From Paenibacillus daejeonensis DSM 15491 (lineage in GTDB: Bacteria; Bacillota; Bacilli; Paenibacillales; Paenibacillaceae): a stretch of DNA of 64,000 nt. Location: NCBI RefSeq assembly GCF_000378385.1, contig NZ_KB899659.1, forward strand, positions 709,418 through 773,417, read 5' to 3'. Position numbers and translations under genes: made by a program. The notes under the pieces are model-generated. The model had not been told where the DNA came from. It saw only the letters and a list, made by a program, of their open reading frames with translations, and made no database searches. Below are positions 54,201-64,000 of this stretch, piece after piece (the stretch's first letter is position 1; each line of letters opens with the position of its first letter).

Positions 54201-54471
54201 CTAGTGTTGGCAGCAAGCCGTCCGGGCGCTCCTGACGGATGATTTGCGACACGAAATCCAGTGTGATCGGCTCGATGTAAACCTTGTCCGCCATATTGGT
54301 ATCCGTCATGATGGTAGCGGGGTTGCTGTTGATCAGCACAACCTCCATACCTTCTTCTTTCAATGCTTGGCAAGCCTGCGTACCGGCGTAGTCAAACTCG
54401 GCCGCTTGTCCGATAACGATCGGCCCGGAGCCGATCACGAGAATTTTTTTGAGTTCTTTATTTTTGGGCAT
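51259..54471 (-). CDS. carB: Carbamoyl-phosphate synthase large subunit
   Basis: A 1070-residue enzyme (PyrAB in Bacillus naming) that makes carbamoyl phosphate from bicarbonate, ammonia and two ATP. It has two homologous ATP-grasp halves: [20 protein letters not shown] at the start and [20 protein letters not shown] near 560. Each carries ATP-grasp residues ([27 protein letters not shown]). The C-terminal MGS-like domain ([17 protein letters not shown]) is the usual allosteric site. ATG 54471 lies 14 nt inside the 3' end of carA. Confidence 0.97.
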   Translation of the reverse strand: MPKNKELKKILVIGSGPIVIGQAAEFDYAGTQACQALKEEGMEVVLINSNPATIMTDTNMADKVYIEPITLDFVSQIIRQERPDGLLPTLGGQTGLNMAVELARAGVLERENVKLLGTQLTAIEKAEDRDLFRDLMRELEQPVPDSTIVTTVQEAVDFANEIGYPIIVRPAYTLGGTGGGICANEEELLETVASGIRYSPINQCLIEKSIAGMKEVEYEVMRDANDNCIVVCNMENFDPVGVHTGDSIVVAPSQTLSDREYQMLRSASLKIIRALNIEGGCNVQFALDPQSYQYYVIEVNPRVSRSSALASKATGYPIAKMAAKIAIGYTLDELINPVTGQTYACFEPTLDYIVSKIPRWPFDKFISANRKLGTQMKATGEVMAIGRTFEESMQKAVRSLEIGVHRIFLKDAVQLDDAILRTRLQKPDDERMFLVTEAFRRGYSLQEIQDLTSIDWWFLDKLERIVKFEDRLRKETLTDELLYEAKRMGFTDRAIGELRQEGQPGADLTHEDEIRKLRLSKGLKPVYKMVDTCAAEFEATTPYYYSTYETENEVTQTDKEKVLVLGSGPIRIGQGIEFDYSTVHAVWAIQDAGYEAVIINNNPETVSTDFNTSDRLYFEPLFFEDVMNVIEQEKPIGVIVQFGGQTAINLAAPLTKAGVRILGSSLESIDSAEDRKKFEALLRKLDIAQPEGKTVTSVDEAVDTASGLGYPVLVRPSYVLGGRAMEIVYSDQELLTYMEQAVKINPEHPVLIDRYMLGKEAEVDAICDGEQVLIPGIMEHVERAGVHSGDSIAVYPPQSLSEDIKQQIVDITIKIAKEFKVLGLVNIQFVIFNEKVYVIEVNPRSSRTVPFLSKVTNIPMANLATKLILGAKLADQGYSEGLWPEDEYVSVKVPVFSFAKLRRVDPTLTPEMKSTGEVMGRDVQYAKALYKGLIGAGMRVPQSGGIIATVSDKDKEEAIEILRGFYELGYNLIATGGTAKALEEAGMRVTRVNKLSEGSPNILDLLRGGQAHFVVNTLTKGKTPERDGFRIRREAVENGVVCMTSLDTVRALLNMMQTINFSSRPMPVLQ

Positions 54472-55603
54472 ACTGAAGTTCTCCTTTCGACGCTTCGGAC
54501 AGCTGCGCCTGGCGTGGCGGCTGCGGATGAGTAAGCTTGTGACGGCGAATCATCGCCAGGAATTCATCAAACAGGTAGCTCGAGTCAAATGGACCCGGCG
54601 CAGCCTCGGGATGATATTGCACCGAAAACGCAGGGTGCGTGTTATGTTTCAGACCTTCGATGGTCCGGTCATTGTTATTGATGTGGGTCACGCTCAGATT
54701 GGTGCCTTTGATGGAATCCTCCAGCACGGTGTAGCCATGGTTCTGGGACGTGATATAGCAGCGGTCAGTGGCCAGATCCTTAACAGGATGGTTGCCGCCA
54801 CGGTGGCCGAACTTCAGCTTGGTTGTATCCGCTCCGCATGCCAGAGCGAACAGTTGATGCCCGAGGCAGATGCCGAAGATCGGATATTCGCCGATCAGCT
54901 GTCTGACGGTCTCCACGGATTGTGGTACGTCCTTTGGATCCCCAGGGCCGTTGGAAAGCTGGATACCATCTGGATTCAGTTTACGGATTTGCTCGGCAGT
55001 CGTATCATGTGGAACAACGACAACGTCGCAGCCGCGCTTGGTCAGTTCCCGCAGAATACCGCTCTTCGCGCCGTAGTCAATCAGGACGATCCGCTCCGCT
55101 TCGCCAGGACTCGAGAAGACATGCTGGGTCGAAGTGCGTTTAACCTGGTCACGCATCAGTGGCGATGCAGAGAGACGCTCGAGCAGTTCCTCCACGCGCT
55201 CGCTGCCAGTGGTCAGAATGCCCTTCATCGTACCATGATGACGCAGCTTGCGTGTCAGCATCCGTGTATCGATGTCGCTGATGCCGGGGATGCCATATTC
55301 CTTGAGCAAGGTGCCCAGCGAATATTCGGCGCGCCAGTTGCTCGGCACCTCTTCATGACGACGGACGACAAAGCCGTGGATATACGGAGAGATCGACTCG
55401 AAGTCGTCGCGTGTAATCCCGTAGTTGCCGATCAGCGGGAAGGTCATTGTGACGATCTGTCCGCAATACGATGGATCAGAGAGTACCTCTTGGTAGCCTG
55501 TAATGCCTGTGTTAAATACAACCTCACCCGTCTGCTGCGCCTCGGCGCCAAATGAACGTCCGGTGAACAATGTTCCGTCTTCCAGTAACAATCTCGCTTG
55601 CAT
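54458..55603 (-). CDS. carA: Carbamoyl-phosphate synthase small subunit
   Basis: A 381-residue glutaminase subunit (PyrAA) that supplies ammonia to CarB. The start is ATG 55603 with GGAG 8 nt upstream; the frame opens at 55642. The N-terminal domain begins [20 protein letters not shown]. The class I amidotransferase domain has [19 protein letters not shown] (nucleophile Cys) and [11 protein letters not shown] (His/Glu). It overlaps carB by 14 nt and lies 123 nt after pyrC. Confidence 0.96.
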   Translation of the reverse strand: MQARLLLEDGTLFTGRSFGAEAQQTGEVVFNTGITGYQEVLSDPSYCGQIVTMTFPLIGNYGITRDDFESISPYIHGFVVRRHEEVPSNWRAEYSLGTLLKEYGIPGISDIDTRMLTRKLRHHGTMKGILTTGSERVEELLERLSASPLMRDQVKRTSTQHVFSSPGEAERIVLIDYGAKSGILRELTKRGCDVVVVPHDTTAEQIRKLNPDGIQLSNGPGDPKDVPQSVETVRQLIGEYPIFGICLGHQLFALACGADTTKLKFGHRGGNHPVKDLATDRCYITSQNHGYTVLEDSIKGTNLSVTHINNNDRTIEGLKHNTHPAFSVQYHPEAAPGPFDSSYLFDEFLAMIRRHKLTHPQPPRQAQLSEASKGELQYAQK

Positions 55604-55726
55604 CCGTATCACTCCATTCATATCGTGTGTGGCTAATCCCAATCTGCGCGGGACGGATCGTTCTTCCGATCGCTGTTGTCCCCGGATTCTTTCATTATAT
55701 AAACCCTATAGCAGAAATTTTATTCC

Positions 55727-57016
55727 TTATTGTTCCGACCAAACAACCGTTCCATCCACGATGGTTTTGACCGGCCAGCCTTGCAGCTTCCATCCGCCGA
55801 ACGGGGTGTTGCGGCCTTTGGAGAGGAAGGTTTCTTCAATGACGTCTTGCTCGTTCTCCAAGTCTACGATGGTGATGTCGGCCGGTGCGCCTGCGACCAG
55901 TTGTCCGCTCTCCAAGCCGAACACGCGGGCCGGGTCTTCAGTCAAGCGCTGCAGCAGGAAGCCCAGTGTCCACTTACCTGTCTTCACGAACTTGGTGTAG
56001 AGCAGCGGGAACGCCGTCTCGAAGCCGACGATTCCAAAAGGGGCCAGTTCGAGCGCCCGGGATTTCTCTTCGGAGCTGTGCGGGGCGTGGTCAGTTACGA
56101 TCATGTCGATCGTACCGTCCTCCAGTCCTTCAATGACCGCCTGCACATCGCGCGGTGTCCGCAGCGGCGGGTTCATCTTCCAGTTGGCGTCCATGCCCGG
56201 GATGTCCTCATCCGAGAGAACCAGATGATGCGGGCATACCTCAGCAGTAACGCGGATGCCGATGGCCTTGGCTTGGCGAATCAGACGAACCGATTGCTCG
56301 GTGCTGACGTGACACACATGATAATGTACGCCAGTCGCTTCAGAGAGCAGGATATCGCGGCCGACATGGATCGCTTCCGATTCGTTCGGTATGCCTTTCA
56401 GTCCATGTTTCTCAGCGAATTTGCCCTCGGTGAATGAAGCGCCTTTTACCAGAGAATCGTCTTCGCAGTGGGCGATAATTGGCATGTTGAGTGATACAGC
56501 CAGCTTCATCGCATCCTTCATCATCTGGGCGTTTTGCACACCTACGCCGTCATCGGTAAATCCGATGGCTCCAGCTTCCTTAAGAGCGGCGAAGTCCGTC
56601 AGCTCGCGGCCGAGCTCGTTTTTGGTAATGGCTGCATAAGGCAGTACCTTAACCGCGCCTTGAGCTGCCGTCTTATCGAGAATGTAGCGGACTGTCTCCG
56701 GCGTATCCGTTACCGGTCTGGTGTTCGGCATGCAAGCGATTGTGGTGAAGCCACCCTTGGCTGCCGAGCGTGTCCCGCTCTCGATGTCCTCTTTGTATTC
56801 AAATCCAGGGTCGCGCAGATGCACATGCATGTCGATAAATCCGGCAGACACGAGCTTGCCCGCAGCGTCGATCACTTCGTCGCCCGCTGTCTCAGGGCTC
56901 ACGCTCTCAGCGTCGAACAGCCCGGCGATCCGTTTGTTCTCGATGCGTACATGCTTGGTCTCGAGCTCGCCTGTTTCCTTGTTCCACACCTTGCCGTTCA
57001 GTATCCATAATGCCAT
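55727..57016 (-). CDS. pyrC: Dihydroorotase
   Basis: A 429-residue class I dihydroorotase that closes carbamoyl aspartate to dihydroorotate. I chose ATG 57016 with GGGAG upstream; the frame opens at 57079. The metal motif DMHVHLRDPGFEYKEDI is near residues 58-74, and IAHCEDDSLV, HYHVCHVSTEQS and IVTDHAPHSSEEK give the other His/Asp ligands. Follows pyrB by 69 nt. Confidence 0.95.
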   Translation of the reverse strand: MALWILNGKVWNKETGELETKHVRIENKRIAGLFDAESVSPETAGDEVIDAAGKLVSAGFIDMHVHLRDPGFEYKEDIESGTRSAAKGGFTTIACMPNTRPVTDTPETVRYILDKTAAQGAVKVLPYAAITKNELGRELTDFAALKEAGAIGFTDDGVGVQNAQMMKDAMKLAVSLNMPIIAHCEDDSLVKGASFTEGKFAEKHGLKGIPNESEAIHVGRDILLSEATGVHYHVCHVSTEQSVRLIRQAKAIGIRVTAEVCPHHLVLSDEDIPGMDANWKMNPPLRTPRDVQAVIEGLEDGTIDMIVTDHAPHSSEEKSRALELAPFGIVGFETAFPLLYTKFVKTGKWTLGFLLQRLTEDPARVFGLESGQLVAGAPADITIVDLENEQDVIEETFLSKGRNTPFGGWKLQGWPVKTIVDGTVVWSEQ

Positions 57017-57085
57017 TGTCCATCGTCTCCCTTCGTTATAAGAAAGCCGGTCCGCCTTGCCTCCGGCTGTGGCTTCCATGTCCTC

Positions 57086-58695
<1,610 letters not shown>

Positions 58696-58710
58696 TCACG
58701 CTACCTTGAC

Positions 58711-58724
58711 AGCCTCACGGGACT
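58711..58724 (-). promoter_or_regulatory. PyrR-binding loop in the pyr leader
   Basis: On the transcribed strand AGTCCCGTGAGGCT matches the PyrR-binding consensus ARUCCNGNGAGGYU at every position. It lies 33 nt downstream of the -10 box and about 115 nt upstream of the terminator, as in Bacillus pyr leaders. Confidence 0.88.
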
Positions 58725-58756
58725 GAACTTAAAGGTACTTCGTTTCATTAAGAAGA

Positions 58757-58785
58757 ATTATCCCACGTTCGACAAAAGAAGTCAA
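58757..58785 (-). promoter_or_regulatory. Sigma-A promoter of the pyr operon
   Basis: On the minus strand TTGACT (58780-58785) and GATAAT (58757-58762) are 17 nt apart. The position fits transcription start just upstream of the PyrR-binding loop. Confidence 0.85.
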
Positions 58786-58845
58786 TAGTCAGTACAACTC
58801 GTAGCAAAAGCTGTGAAATCCTCATTCGCTACGGTTTATTGTCTC

Positions 58846-60081
58846 TTACAGACTAAGTTTACGGATCCGTTCAACCGCTTTTTCCGTATTCTCACGGCTG
58901 CCGAAGGCAGTCAGGCGGAAGTAGCCTTGGCCGCTCTGGCCGAAGCCTACGCCTGGAGTACCAACGATGTTGGCTTCAGACAGCAGCTTGTCGAAGAAAG
59001 CCCAAGAGTCCAGACCGCTTGGTGTTTTCAGCCAGATGTAAGGGGCATTGACGCCGCCGTATACTTCCAGGCCAAGCGATTTCAAGCCGTCACGGATGAT
59101 AGCCGCATTGGTCATGTAGTAATCTACGAGCTCAGCGATCTGAGCTTGGCCTTCAGGCGAGTAGATCGCTGCTGCACCACGCTGCGTTACATACGATACG
59201 CCGTTGAACTTGGTTGTGTGGCGACGATTCCAGAGATCGTTCACCAATACTTCATTGCCGCTCGCATCGCGTCCCTTCAGTTCACGTGGAACAACAGTAT
59301 ACGCGCAACGGACACCCGTGAAGCCTGCCGTCTTGGAGAAGCTGCGGAATTCAATCGCCACTTCTTTGGCGCCTTCGATTTCATAGATGCTGTGAGGTAC
59401 ATCCTCTTCACGAATGAAGGCCTCATAAGCTGAATCATACAGGATAATGCTGTTGTTGGCTTTTGCATAGTCTACCCAAGCCTTCAGCTCATCCTTGGTC
59501 AGTGTGGTGCCTGTCGGGTTGTTCGGGTAGCAGAGGTAGATCAGGTCAGCCTTGCTTTGCGGCAGGCTTGGCTTGAAATTGTTCTCTGCGTTGGACGGCA
59601 GATAGACGATGTTCTCGTACTGGTTCTTGTCCTTGTTGAACGATCCGGAGCGGCCCGCCATTACGTTGGTGTCCACATAGACCGGATATACCGGGTCCTG
59701 TACCGCAACGATGCTGTCCTGGCTGAAAATCTCCTGGATGTTGCCGACATCGCACTTCGAGCCGTCGCTGACGAATACTTCATTACTCTGGATGTCGATG
59801 CCGCGCGATTTATAATCGCCCTCGATGATGGCATTCACGAGAAAGTCATAGCCTTGCTCCGGGCCATAGCCACGGAAAGAACCTGGGGAGGCCAGCTCGT
59901 CCACTGCGCTGTGCATCGCCTTGGTGATGGCTTCCGGCAGACCAAGTGTCACGTCGCCAATGCCAAGACTGATAATCTCGGCATTCGGATTTTCCTGGAT
60001 GAACTTGGTGCGGCGCTTGGCAATCTCGGAGAACAGATAGCTGCCCTGCAGCTCAAGAAAATTCTGATTGATTTGAGCCAT
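58846..60081 (-). CDS. dapL: LL-diaminopimelate aminotransferase
   Basis: A 411-residue PLP enzyme converting tetrahydrodipicolinate to LL-diaminopimelate in one step for lysine and peptidoglycan. The start [31 protein letters not shown] near 40, [17 protein letters not shown] near 105, YPNNPTGT near 180 and the PLP Lys in [12 protein letters not shown] near 250 are those of the DapL family. ATG 60081 has GGAAGGT upstream. It lies upstream of the pyr promoter on the same strand but is a separate unit. Confidence 0.93.
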   Translation of the reverse strand: MAQINQNFLELQGSYLFSEIAKRRTKFIQENPNAEIISLGIGDVTLGLPEAITKAMHSAVDELASPGSFRGYGPEQGYDFLVNAIIEGDYKSRGIDIQSNEVFVSDGSKCDVGNIQEIFSQDSIVAVQDPVYPVYVDTNVMAGRSGSFNKDKNQYENIVYLPSNAENNFKPSLPQSKADLIYLCYPNNPTGTTLTKDELKAWVDYAKANNSIILYDSAYEAFIREEDVPHSIYEIEGAKEVAIEFRSFSKTAGFTGVRCAYTVVPRELKGRDASGNEVLVNDLWNRRHTTKFNGVSYVTQRGAAAIYSPEGQAQIAELVDYYMTNAAIIRDGLKSLGLEVYGGVNAPYIWLKTPSGLDSWAFFDKLLSEANIVGTPGVGFGQSGQGYFRLTAFGSRENTEKAVERIRKLSL

Positions 60082-60251
60082 TGTATATAAACACCTTCCT
60101 ATTCGATAAATTCGGAAACCCGCGCTCAGCGTTTTCCTAACTTAATCAGCATAGCTTAGTTCACCGCATTCACTTAATGCAGGAAGTGGCGAAATGTTTG
60201 CACTTTTTGCAGCGGAAACCGCCATTGCCTAATCCGCTCAGCCATACGTCC

Positions 60252-61211
60252 TTAACGCTGTCGCAGCCCTTCCAATTCATGGCGCATATCATCCGGAAGC
60301 GAGGCTTCAAACTCCAGGTATTCGCCACTGCGCGGATGCTTGAAACCAAGCACTGCAGCATGCAGCGCCTGCCCTGGCAGAGCAATGGTCTTGTTGCGTC
60401 CATAGACCGGGTCGCCGGCAAGCGGGTAGCCGATATACTTCATATGGACACGGATCTGGTGCGTACGACCAGTCTCCAGCTTCAGCTCTACAACCGTATA
60501 ATCGCCAAGTCGCTCCAGCACGGCAAAATGCGTCACGGCATGCTTGCCGCCCCGATCCGTGACCTTGAACAGCTTGCGGTCTTGCGGATCCCGGCCAATC
60601 GGAGCGTCGATCGTGCCGTGGTCATGCGGCAGATTGCCGTGGACAAGGGCGATATACTTGCGAGTGACCGTATGCGCTTTGAGCTGGTCCGCCAAGGCAT
60701 GATGCGCAAGATCATTCTTGGCCGCCATCAGCAGCCCGGTCGTGTCTTTATCAATTCGGTGTACAATCCCCGGACGCAGTTCGCCGCCCACACCCGCAAG
60801 ATCCTTGCAGTGGTACATCAGAGCATTGACCAGTGTTCCGTCAGGATGACCTGCAGCAGGATGGACAACCATGCCGCGGGGCTTATTGATGACAATAACA
60901 TCGCTATCCTCGTAGACTACATCAAGCGCAATATCTTGCGGCTCGATTTCCGTTGATTCCGTAGGTGGCGGCGTTACCGAGATCCGGTCCTCCGGCACTA
61001 CCTTGTAATTGGGTTTCACTGTACGGCCGTCCACCTGAACATGACCGCTGCGAATCCACTCTTGCACTTGTGTCCGGGAGACGGACTCTTCCTCCAGCGC
61101 TTCGGTCAGCAGCTTGTCCAGCCGTTCGCCAGCGCCTTGGTCATCAATGACCATCTCCCATGTTTCGTCTTCATTTAATAAGCTAGACTGGTTGTTTGAA
61201 TTCTGGGTCAT
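60252..61211 (-). CDS. RluA-family pseudouridine synthase (RluD-like)
   Basis: A 319-residue protein starting at ATG 61211, with GGAGAG upstream. An S4 RNA-binding domain (ERLDKLLTEALEEESVSRTQ) is followed by the RluA catalytic domain with VHRIDKDTTGLLM near 138 and GRTHQIRVHM near 220. By family it modifies uridines of 23S rRNA (as RluD/YlyB). Its start lies inside the 3' end of lspA, the same pairing as in Bacillus. Confidence 0.92.
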   Translation of the reverse strand: MTQNSNNQSSLLNEDETWEMVIDDQGAGERLDKLLTEALEEESVSRTQVQEWIRSGHVQVDGRTVKPNYKVVPEDRISVTPPPTESTEIEPQDIALDVVYEDSDVIVINKPRGMVVHPAAGHPDGTLVNALMYHCKDLAGVGGELRPGIVHRIDKDTTGLLMAAKNDLAHHALADQLKAHTVTRKYIALVHGNLPHDHGTIDAPIGRDPQDRKLFKVTDRGGKHAVTHFAVLERLGDYTVVELKLETGRTHQIRVHMKYIGYPLAGDPVYGRNKTIALPGQALHAAVLGFKHPRSGEYLEFEASLPDDMRHELEGLRQR

Positions 61212-61701
61212 TATTCTCTCCGTCCTGCTTTCCGGGCTTGTCCTCATTTTTCATATCCAGGATGGTATCGAGCAGGATTAAACCTACGCCGATTACAATT
61301 CCCATATCCGCTACGTTGAAGATAGGGAAGGTGTACGAGCCAAAGTTAAATTGCAGAAAGTCTACCACTTCTCCTTTGGTCGCACGATCCAAGAAGTTGC
61401 CGAACGCTCCGCCAAGCACCATGCCCAGCGCGGCCAGCAGCCGGACTTTACCGGTATTGCGGTTCATGTAGATGTAGCCAATGATGCCGATTACGACCAG
61501 GGAGGTAACGATAATGAAGAACGTTGTCTGTTCCTGGAGAATCCCGAAGGCAGCGCCCCGGTTGCGGTGTGAGGTGATAATGAAGAAGTTCCATAGTACA
61601 CTGATTCGTTCGCCTATCTCCATCTGCGTTTCAATGACTTTCTTGGTGATGAAGTCCAGAATGAAGACGGCAATGGCAATCCAATAATAATAATACCTCA
61701 C
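61183..61701 (-). CDS. lspA: Lipoprotein signal peptidase
   Basis: A 172-residue aspartic protease of the membrane that removes lipoprotein signal peptides. It starts at GTG 61701, eight bases after GGGGGG. Four helices are visible, and the catalytic motifs are RNRGAAFGIL, GGAFGNFLDRA and FNVADMGIV, containing both catalytic Asp. The C-terminus is longer and charged. It overlaps the pseudouridine synthase gene. Confidence 0.93.
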   Translation of the reverse strand: MRYYYYWIAIAVFILDFITKKVIETQMEIGERISVLWNFFIITSHRNRGAAFGILQEQTTFFIIVTSLVVIGIIGYIYMNRNTGKVRLLAALGMVLGGAFGNFLDRATKGEVVDFLQFNFGSYTFPIFNVADMGIVIGVGLILLDTILDMKNEDKPGKQDGENNDPEFKQPV

Positions 61702-61879
61702 TGTTTTATCCCCCCGGGTACATGACTATAATCATCCCAAATATTGTAGCATACGGCTGACCCCGCTTGCCAGCATACGCCTTAAATTGTACGTTTGATC
61801 CTGGGTTAAAAAAAGCCCCCTCCGCAAATGCTAAGCCTGCAGCAGCTTATATTCACTATCCACTGGAAGGCGGCTGATT

Positions 61880-62623
61880 ATGACTCATTTATCGCAAGAA
61901 CAATTATTGTCCCTAACCTCAGAACTCGAGCACAATCAACAACGTCTCGCCGAGCAGTTGGATGAGAACAATGCCTACGGTCTCGCTTCTTCCTTGCGCG
62001 ATGCGACTGGTGAGTTATCCACATTCGACAATCATCCTGCCGATCTGGGTTCCGAAATGTTCGAACGAGGCAAGGATTTGGCGTTGCTAGAGCAGGCTGA
62101 ACTGGAATTATCTCGCACAGAGGAAGCATTGCGTGCCATTCAGGAAGGCCGTTACGGTCATTGTTTGACCTGTGGAGCAGATATTCCATTTGAGCGCCTC
62201 CAAGCGCTGCCGGATACCTTGTACTGCGCTGAGCATTCTCCCCGTCAACAAGTATCGGACCGCAGACCGGTGGAGGAGCAATTTTTGCAGCCCCCATTTG
62301 GCCGTACGAGCCTCGATGATCAGGATGCTACCGGCTTTGATGGCGAAGACAGCTGGCAAGTTGTGGAACAGTATGGTAACTCCGACTCCCCTGCCATGGC
62401 CGAGCAGGATGTGGATAATTATGAAATGGGGATGACCGATACGGATGAAGCGGACGGCTATACCGAGTCGTTCGAGGGCTTCCTCGCCACAGACATGACC
62501 GGGACACAGCGCGTTTTTGTCCGCAATCATGCTTACCGCTCTTACATCAGCAGCGGGGAAGGCGATACCACTCTAACTTGGGATGAAGAAGTGGAAGATG
62601 CCGAGGATGACGGGTATCAGTAA
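61880..62623 (+). CDS. yteA: YteA-type DksA/TraR family zinc protein
   Basis: A 247-residue protein, ATG 61880. The N-terminal coiled coil (residues 1-85) is followed by a zinc finger CLTC-x17-CAEH near 95-118, with His in the fourth ligand place; I recall this CxEH ending as normal for YteA. The acidic C-terminal half (EQDVDNYEMGMTDTDEADGY, ending in acidic repeats) fits YteA-like sporulation proteins. It may bind RNA polymerase like DksA, but this is not shown. Confidence 0.82.
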   Translation: MTHLSQEQLLSLTSELEHNQQRLAEQLDENNAYGLASSLRDATGELSTFDNHPADLGSEMFERGKDLALLEQAELELSRTEEALRAIQEGRYGHCLTCGADIPFERLQALPDTLYCAEHSPRQQVSDRRPVEEQFLQPPFGRTSLDDQDATGFDGEDSWQVVEQYGNSDSPAMAEQDVDNYEMGMTDTDEADGYTESFEGFLATDMTGTQRVFVRNHAYRSYISSGEGDTTLTWDEEVEDAEDDGYQ

Positions 62624-62949
62624 GATTTGCCCTCCAACTGATTCTGGACAATCTTGACGATATCCGCAATATAGTCACCGATAATGGGCAGATTCAGTGC
62701 GCCGAGCAGCTTGAGCAGATACAGGATTGTGGCTGCAAAAAACGTGAAGCCGATTGCGATTCCGATTCCTCTCGCCGTTCCTGCCAGCAGATTGCGCCAC
62801 AGGAGTGATGCCGGACGATTGAGCAGCTGCACGTAATCGGCAATCATGGAACGTTCCATATCAACGGTCACTTTTTGCAGCCGGGTTTCCAGCCCATCCA
62901 GTGAGTCTCGCAACTGCTTCCAGTCTCTTGTCTCTTCGTTGTTCGCCAT
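62617..62949 (-). CDS. DUF5665 membrane protein
   Basis: A 110-residue protein. ATG 62949 has GGAGG 7 nt upstream. A helical N-terminal part (QLRDSLDGLETRLQKVTVDM) leads to the DUF5665 core DYVQLLNRPASLLWRNLLAGTARGIGIAIGFT, then one or two membrane helices. Found widely in Bacillales, often near lspA and ileS; function unknown. It overlaps the end of the convergent yteA-like gene by 7 nt. Confidence 0.82.
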   Translation of the reverse strand: MANNEETRDWKQLRDSLDGLETRLQKVTVDMERSMIADYVQLLNRPASLLWRNLLAGTARGIGIAIGFTFFAATILYLLKLLGALNLPIIGDYIADIVKIVQNQLEGKSY

Positions 62950-62977
62950 GATTTGCCCTCCTGTCAAGGTAATGACA

Positions 62978-63012
62978 AAAACGAGCTCTTCACTTAGGTG
63001 AGAGCTCGTTTT
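62978..63012. terminator. Bidirectional terminator beyond ileS
   Basis: AAAACGAGCTCT (62978-62989) and AGAGCTCGTTTT (63001-63012) form a 12-bp perfect stem with A- and T-runs at its ends. It lies between the ileS stop (63048) and the DUF5665 start (62949), ending ileS transcription. Confidence 0.85.
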
Positions 63013-63047
63013 GTTATACCGGTCTCATTAATACCAGTATATCCTCT

Positions 63048-64000
63048 TTATTGAAGGGAAATTCCAATCGTTTTATCGCCTAGATCCACGCGTTCCATAT
63101 CCTCTGCTTCCCCATAGGCAACCGAGGTGAGCAGCACGTTATCCTGCAGTACATGCTCAAACGCCGTTAGCGCTGCTTGCAGCTCATCATCCACAGCGAG
63201 TGTGAGCGCGACGCGCTTCTCGATTGGCAGGTCGCGTTTTTTGCGGGTATCCTGAACCGCCCGGATCACCTCGCGAACCCAACCTTCCTGAATGAGCTCA
63301 GGCGTGACCTCCGTGTGCAGCGCAACGGTCAGCTGATAGCCCGATGCTGCGGCATAGCCAGCCTTCGCTTGTTTCTCCACCAGCAAATCTTCTTTGTCGA
63401 TTACCAGTTCCTCGCCGGTATCCGATGTATAAGTCAGACTGCCGCTGTTAACCGCATCGCGCGTCTGGCCGGAAGAGAGCCCTTTGAGATAAGCCTGGAT
63501 TGGCCCAACCTGCTTGCCATACTTCCGGCCTGCTAGCTTGAGGTTAAGCTTAAGGGTGAAATCAACAAAGCCACTATCGCCCTGTTCTACTTCAATGGCT
63601 TTGACGTTGATTTCGTCCTTGATGATCTCTTCGTAGGCTGCGAGTTCAAACGGGCCATCGAGTGAGACGATCAGCTTGGAGAGCGGTTGGCGCGTCTTGA
63701 TGCCAGTTTCGTTGCGGACATTGCGCGCCAGCTCGACAATGCTACGAGCTGTCTGCATATCACGCTCCAGCTCACTGTCGATCAGCGATTCATTGGCAGT
63801 TGGATAATCTGTCAGATGAACGCTGCCTTCGCCTCCCAGATTACGGTGTACTTCATCGGCCAAGATCGGTGCGTACGGTGCAATCAGTCCAGCCAGAGTC
63901 AGCAGCACTTCACGCAGCGTCTGATACGCCTGCACCTTGTCGCCAGTTAATCCACTGCCCCAGAAACGGTCGCGTGAGCGGCGGATGTACCAGTTGCTGA
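63048..64000 (-). CDS. ileS: Isoleucyl-tRNA synthetase, C-terminal part
   Basis: The frame runs from the window edge to a stop at 63048, about 317 codons of the C-terminal part. RSRDRFWGSGL at the edge is the end of the catalytic core, followed by the anticodon-binding helical domain (LAGLIAPYAPILADEVHRNL, ELARNVRNETGIKTRQPLSK) and the C-terminal strand-rich domain (EGWVREVIRAVQDTRKKRDL). There is no zinc-finger Cys cluster at the end, which is typical of the longer IleS2-like form. It is likely an essential gene whose 5' end and any T-box leader lie outside the window. Confidence 0.93.
   Translation of the reverse strand, partial: SNWYIRRSRDRFWGSGLTGDKVQAYQTLREVLLTLAGLIAPYAPILADEVHRNLGGEGSVHLTDYPTANESLIDSELERDMQTARSIVELARNVRNETGIKTRQPLSKLIVSLDGPFELAAYEEIIKDEINVKAIEVEQGDSGFVDFTLKLNLKLAGRKYGKQVGPIQAYLKGLSSGQTRDAVNSGSLTYTSDTGEELVIDKEDLLVEKQAKAGYAAASGYQLTVALHTEVTPELIQEGWVREVIRAVQDTRKKRDLPIEKRVALTLAVDDELQAALTAFEHVLQDNVLLTSVAYGEAEDMERVDLGDKTIGISLQ

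Noticed and set aside
51646-54204. Long open frames on the plus strand opposite carB (about 420 codons each)
   Set aside because: They mirror carB codon by codon, lack ribosome sites, and have compositions typical of antisense shadows in GC-rich genes.
60170-60280. Short Cys-rich frame (CKKCKHFATSC) after the pseudouridine synthase gene
   Set aside because: It overlaps the gene end, lacks a ribosome site, and a zinc ribbon cannot be supported from four Cys alone.

Overview
The window looks like chromosome from a spore-forming, Gram-positive Paenibacillus-like bacterium (Bacillales). The reasons are a GerA-type spore germination operon, a PyrR-attenuated pyrimidine operon of the Bacillales type but without pyrP, pyrK and pyrD, a YteA-type DksA homologue, DUF5665 and DUF5071 proteins, strong AGGAGG ribosome sites with many TTG/GTG starts, and LL-diaminopimelate aminotransferase. 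The species is inferred, not shown.

Region 1 (1-39.7 kb) is accessory DNA. Nearly every gene lies on the minus strand, and most encode small single-domain proteins: eight GNAT acetyltransferases, three Nudix hydrolases, three HAD phosphatases, three P-loop kinase-like proteins, two methyltransferases, two APH-type phosphotransferases, a cytidine deaminase, a nucleotidyltransferase, an AiiA-like metallo-hydrolase and two YdcF proteins. Many genes overlap by 4 nt or sit a few bases apart. One plus-strand block interrupts this, the three-gene spore germination operon (9.07-13.01 kb). Decay increases toward 26-40 kb, where frameshifts, in-frame stops, an internal deletion and orphan gene ends are common. 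At 31.6, 36.4 and 37.3 kb, head-to-tail genes are separated by inverted-repeat elements that resemble integron attC sites. A short recombinase-like N-terminal fragment lies nearby at 37.9 kb. This integron-like reading is the most speculative and potentially most novel point in the window.

Region 2 (39.7-41.6 kb) is a boundary. It holds a dispersed repeat family, a pyrimidine-rich stretch, a three-tRNA operon (fMet, Ile2-CAU, Leu-UAA) with a clear sigma-A promoter and terminator, a 2'-5' RNA ligase-like gene, and a 32-nt inverted duplicate of the tRNA-Leu anticodon arm.

Region 3 (41.6-48.9 kb) is a five-gene minus-strand operon. It encodes a MacB-type ATPase, a HlyD-like adaptor, a large FtsX permease, a second MacB-type ATPase carrying a C-terminal AbrB-like domain, and a lipoprotein solute-binding protein. 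The adaptor and the permease both carry Gly/Asn-rich linkers.

Region 4 (49-64 kb) is core chromosome: pyrR-pyrB-pyrC-carA-carB-pyrF-pyrE with promoter, PyrR-binding loop and attenuator; dapL; a RluA-family pseudouridine synthase with lspA; a yteA-like gene; DUF5665; and the 3' part of ileS, which runs off the window.
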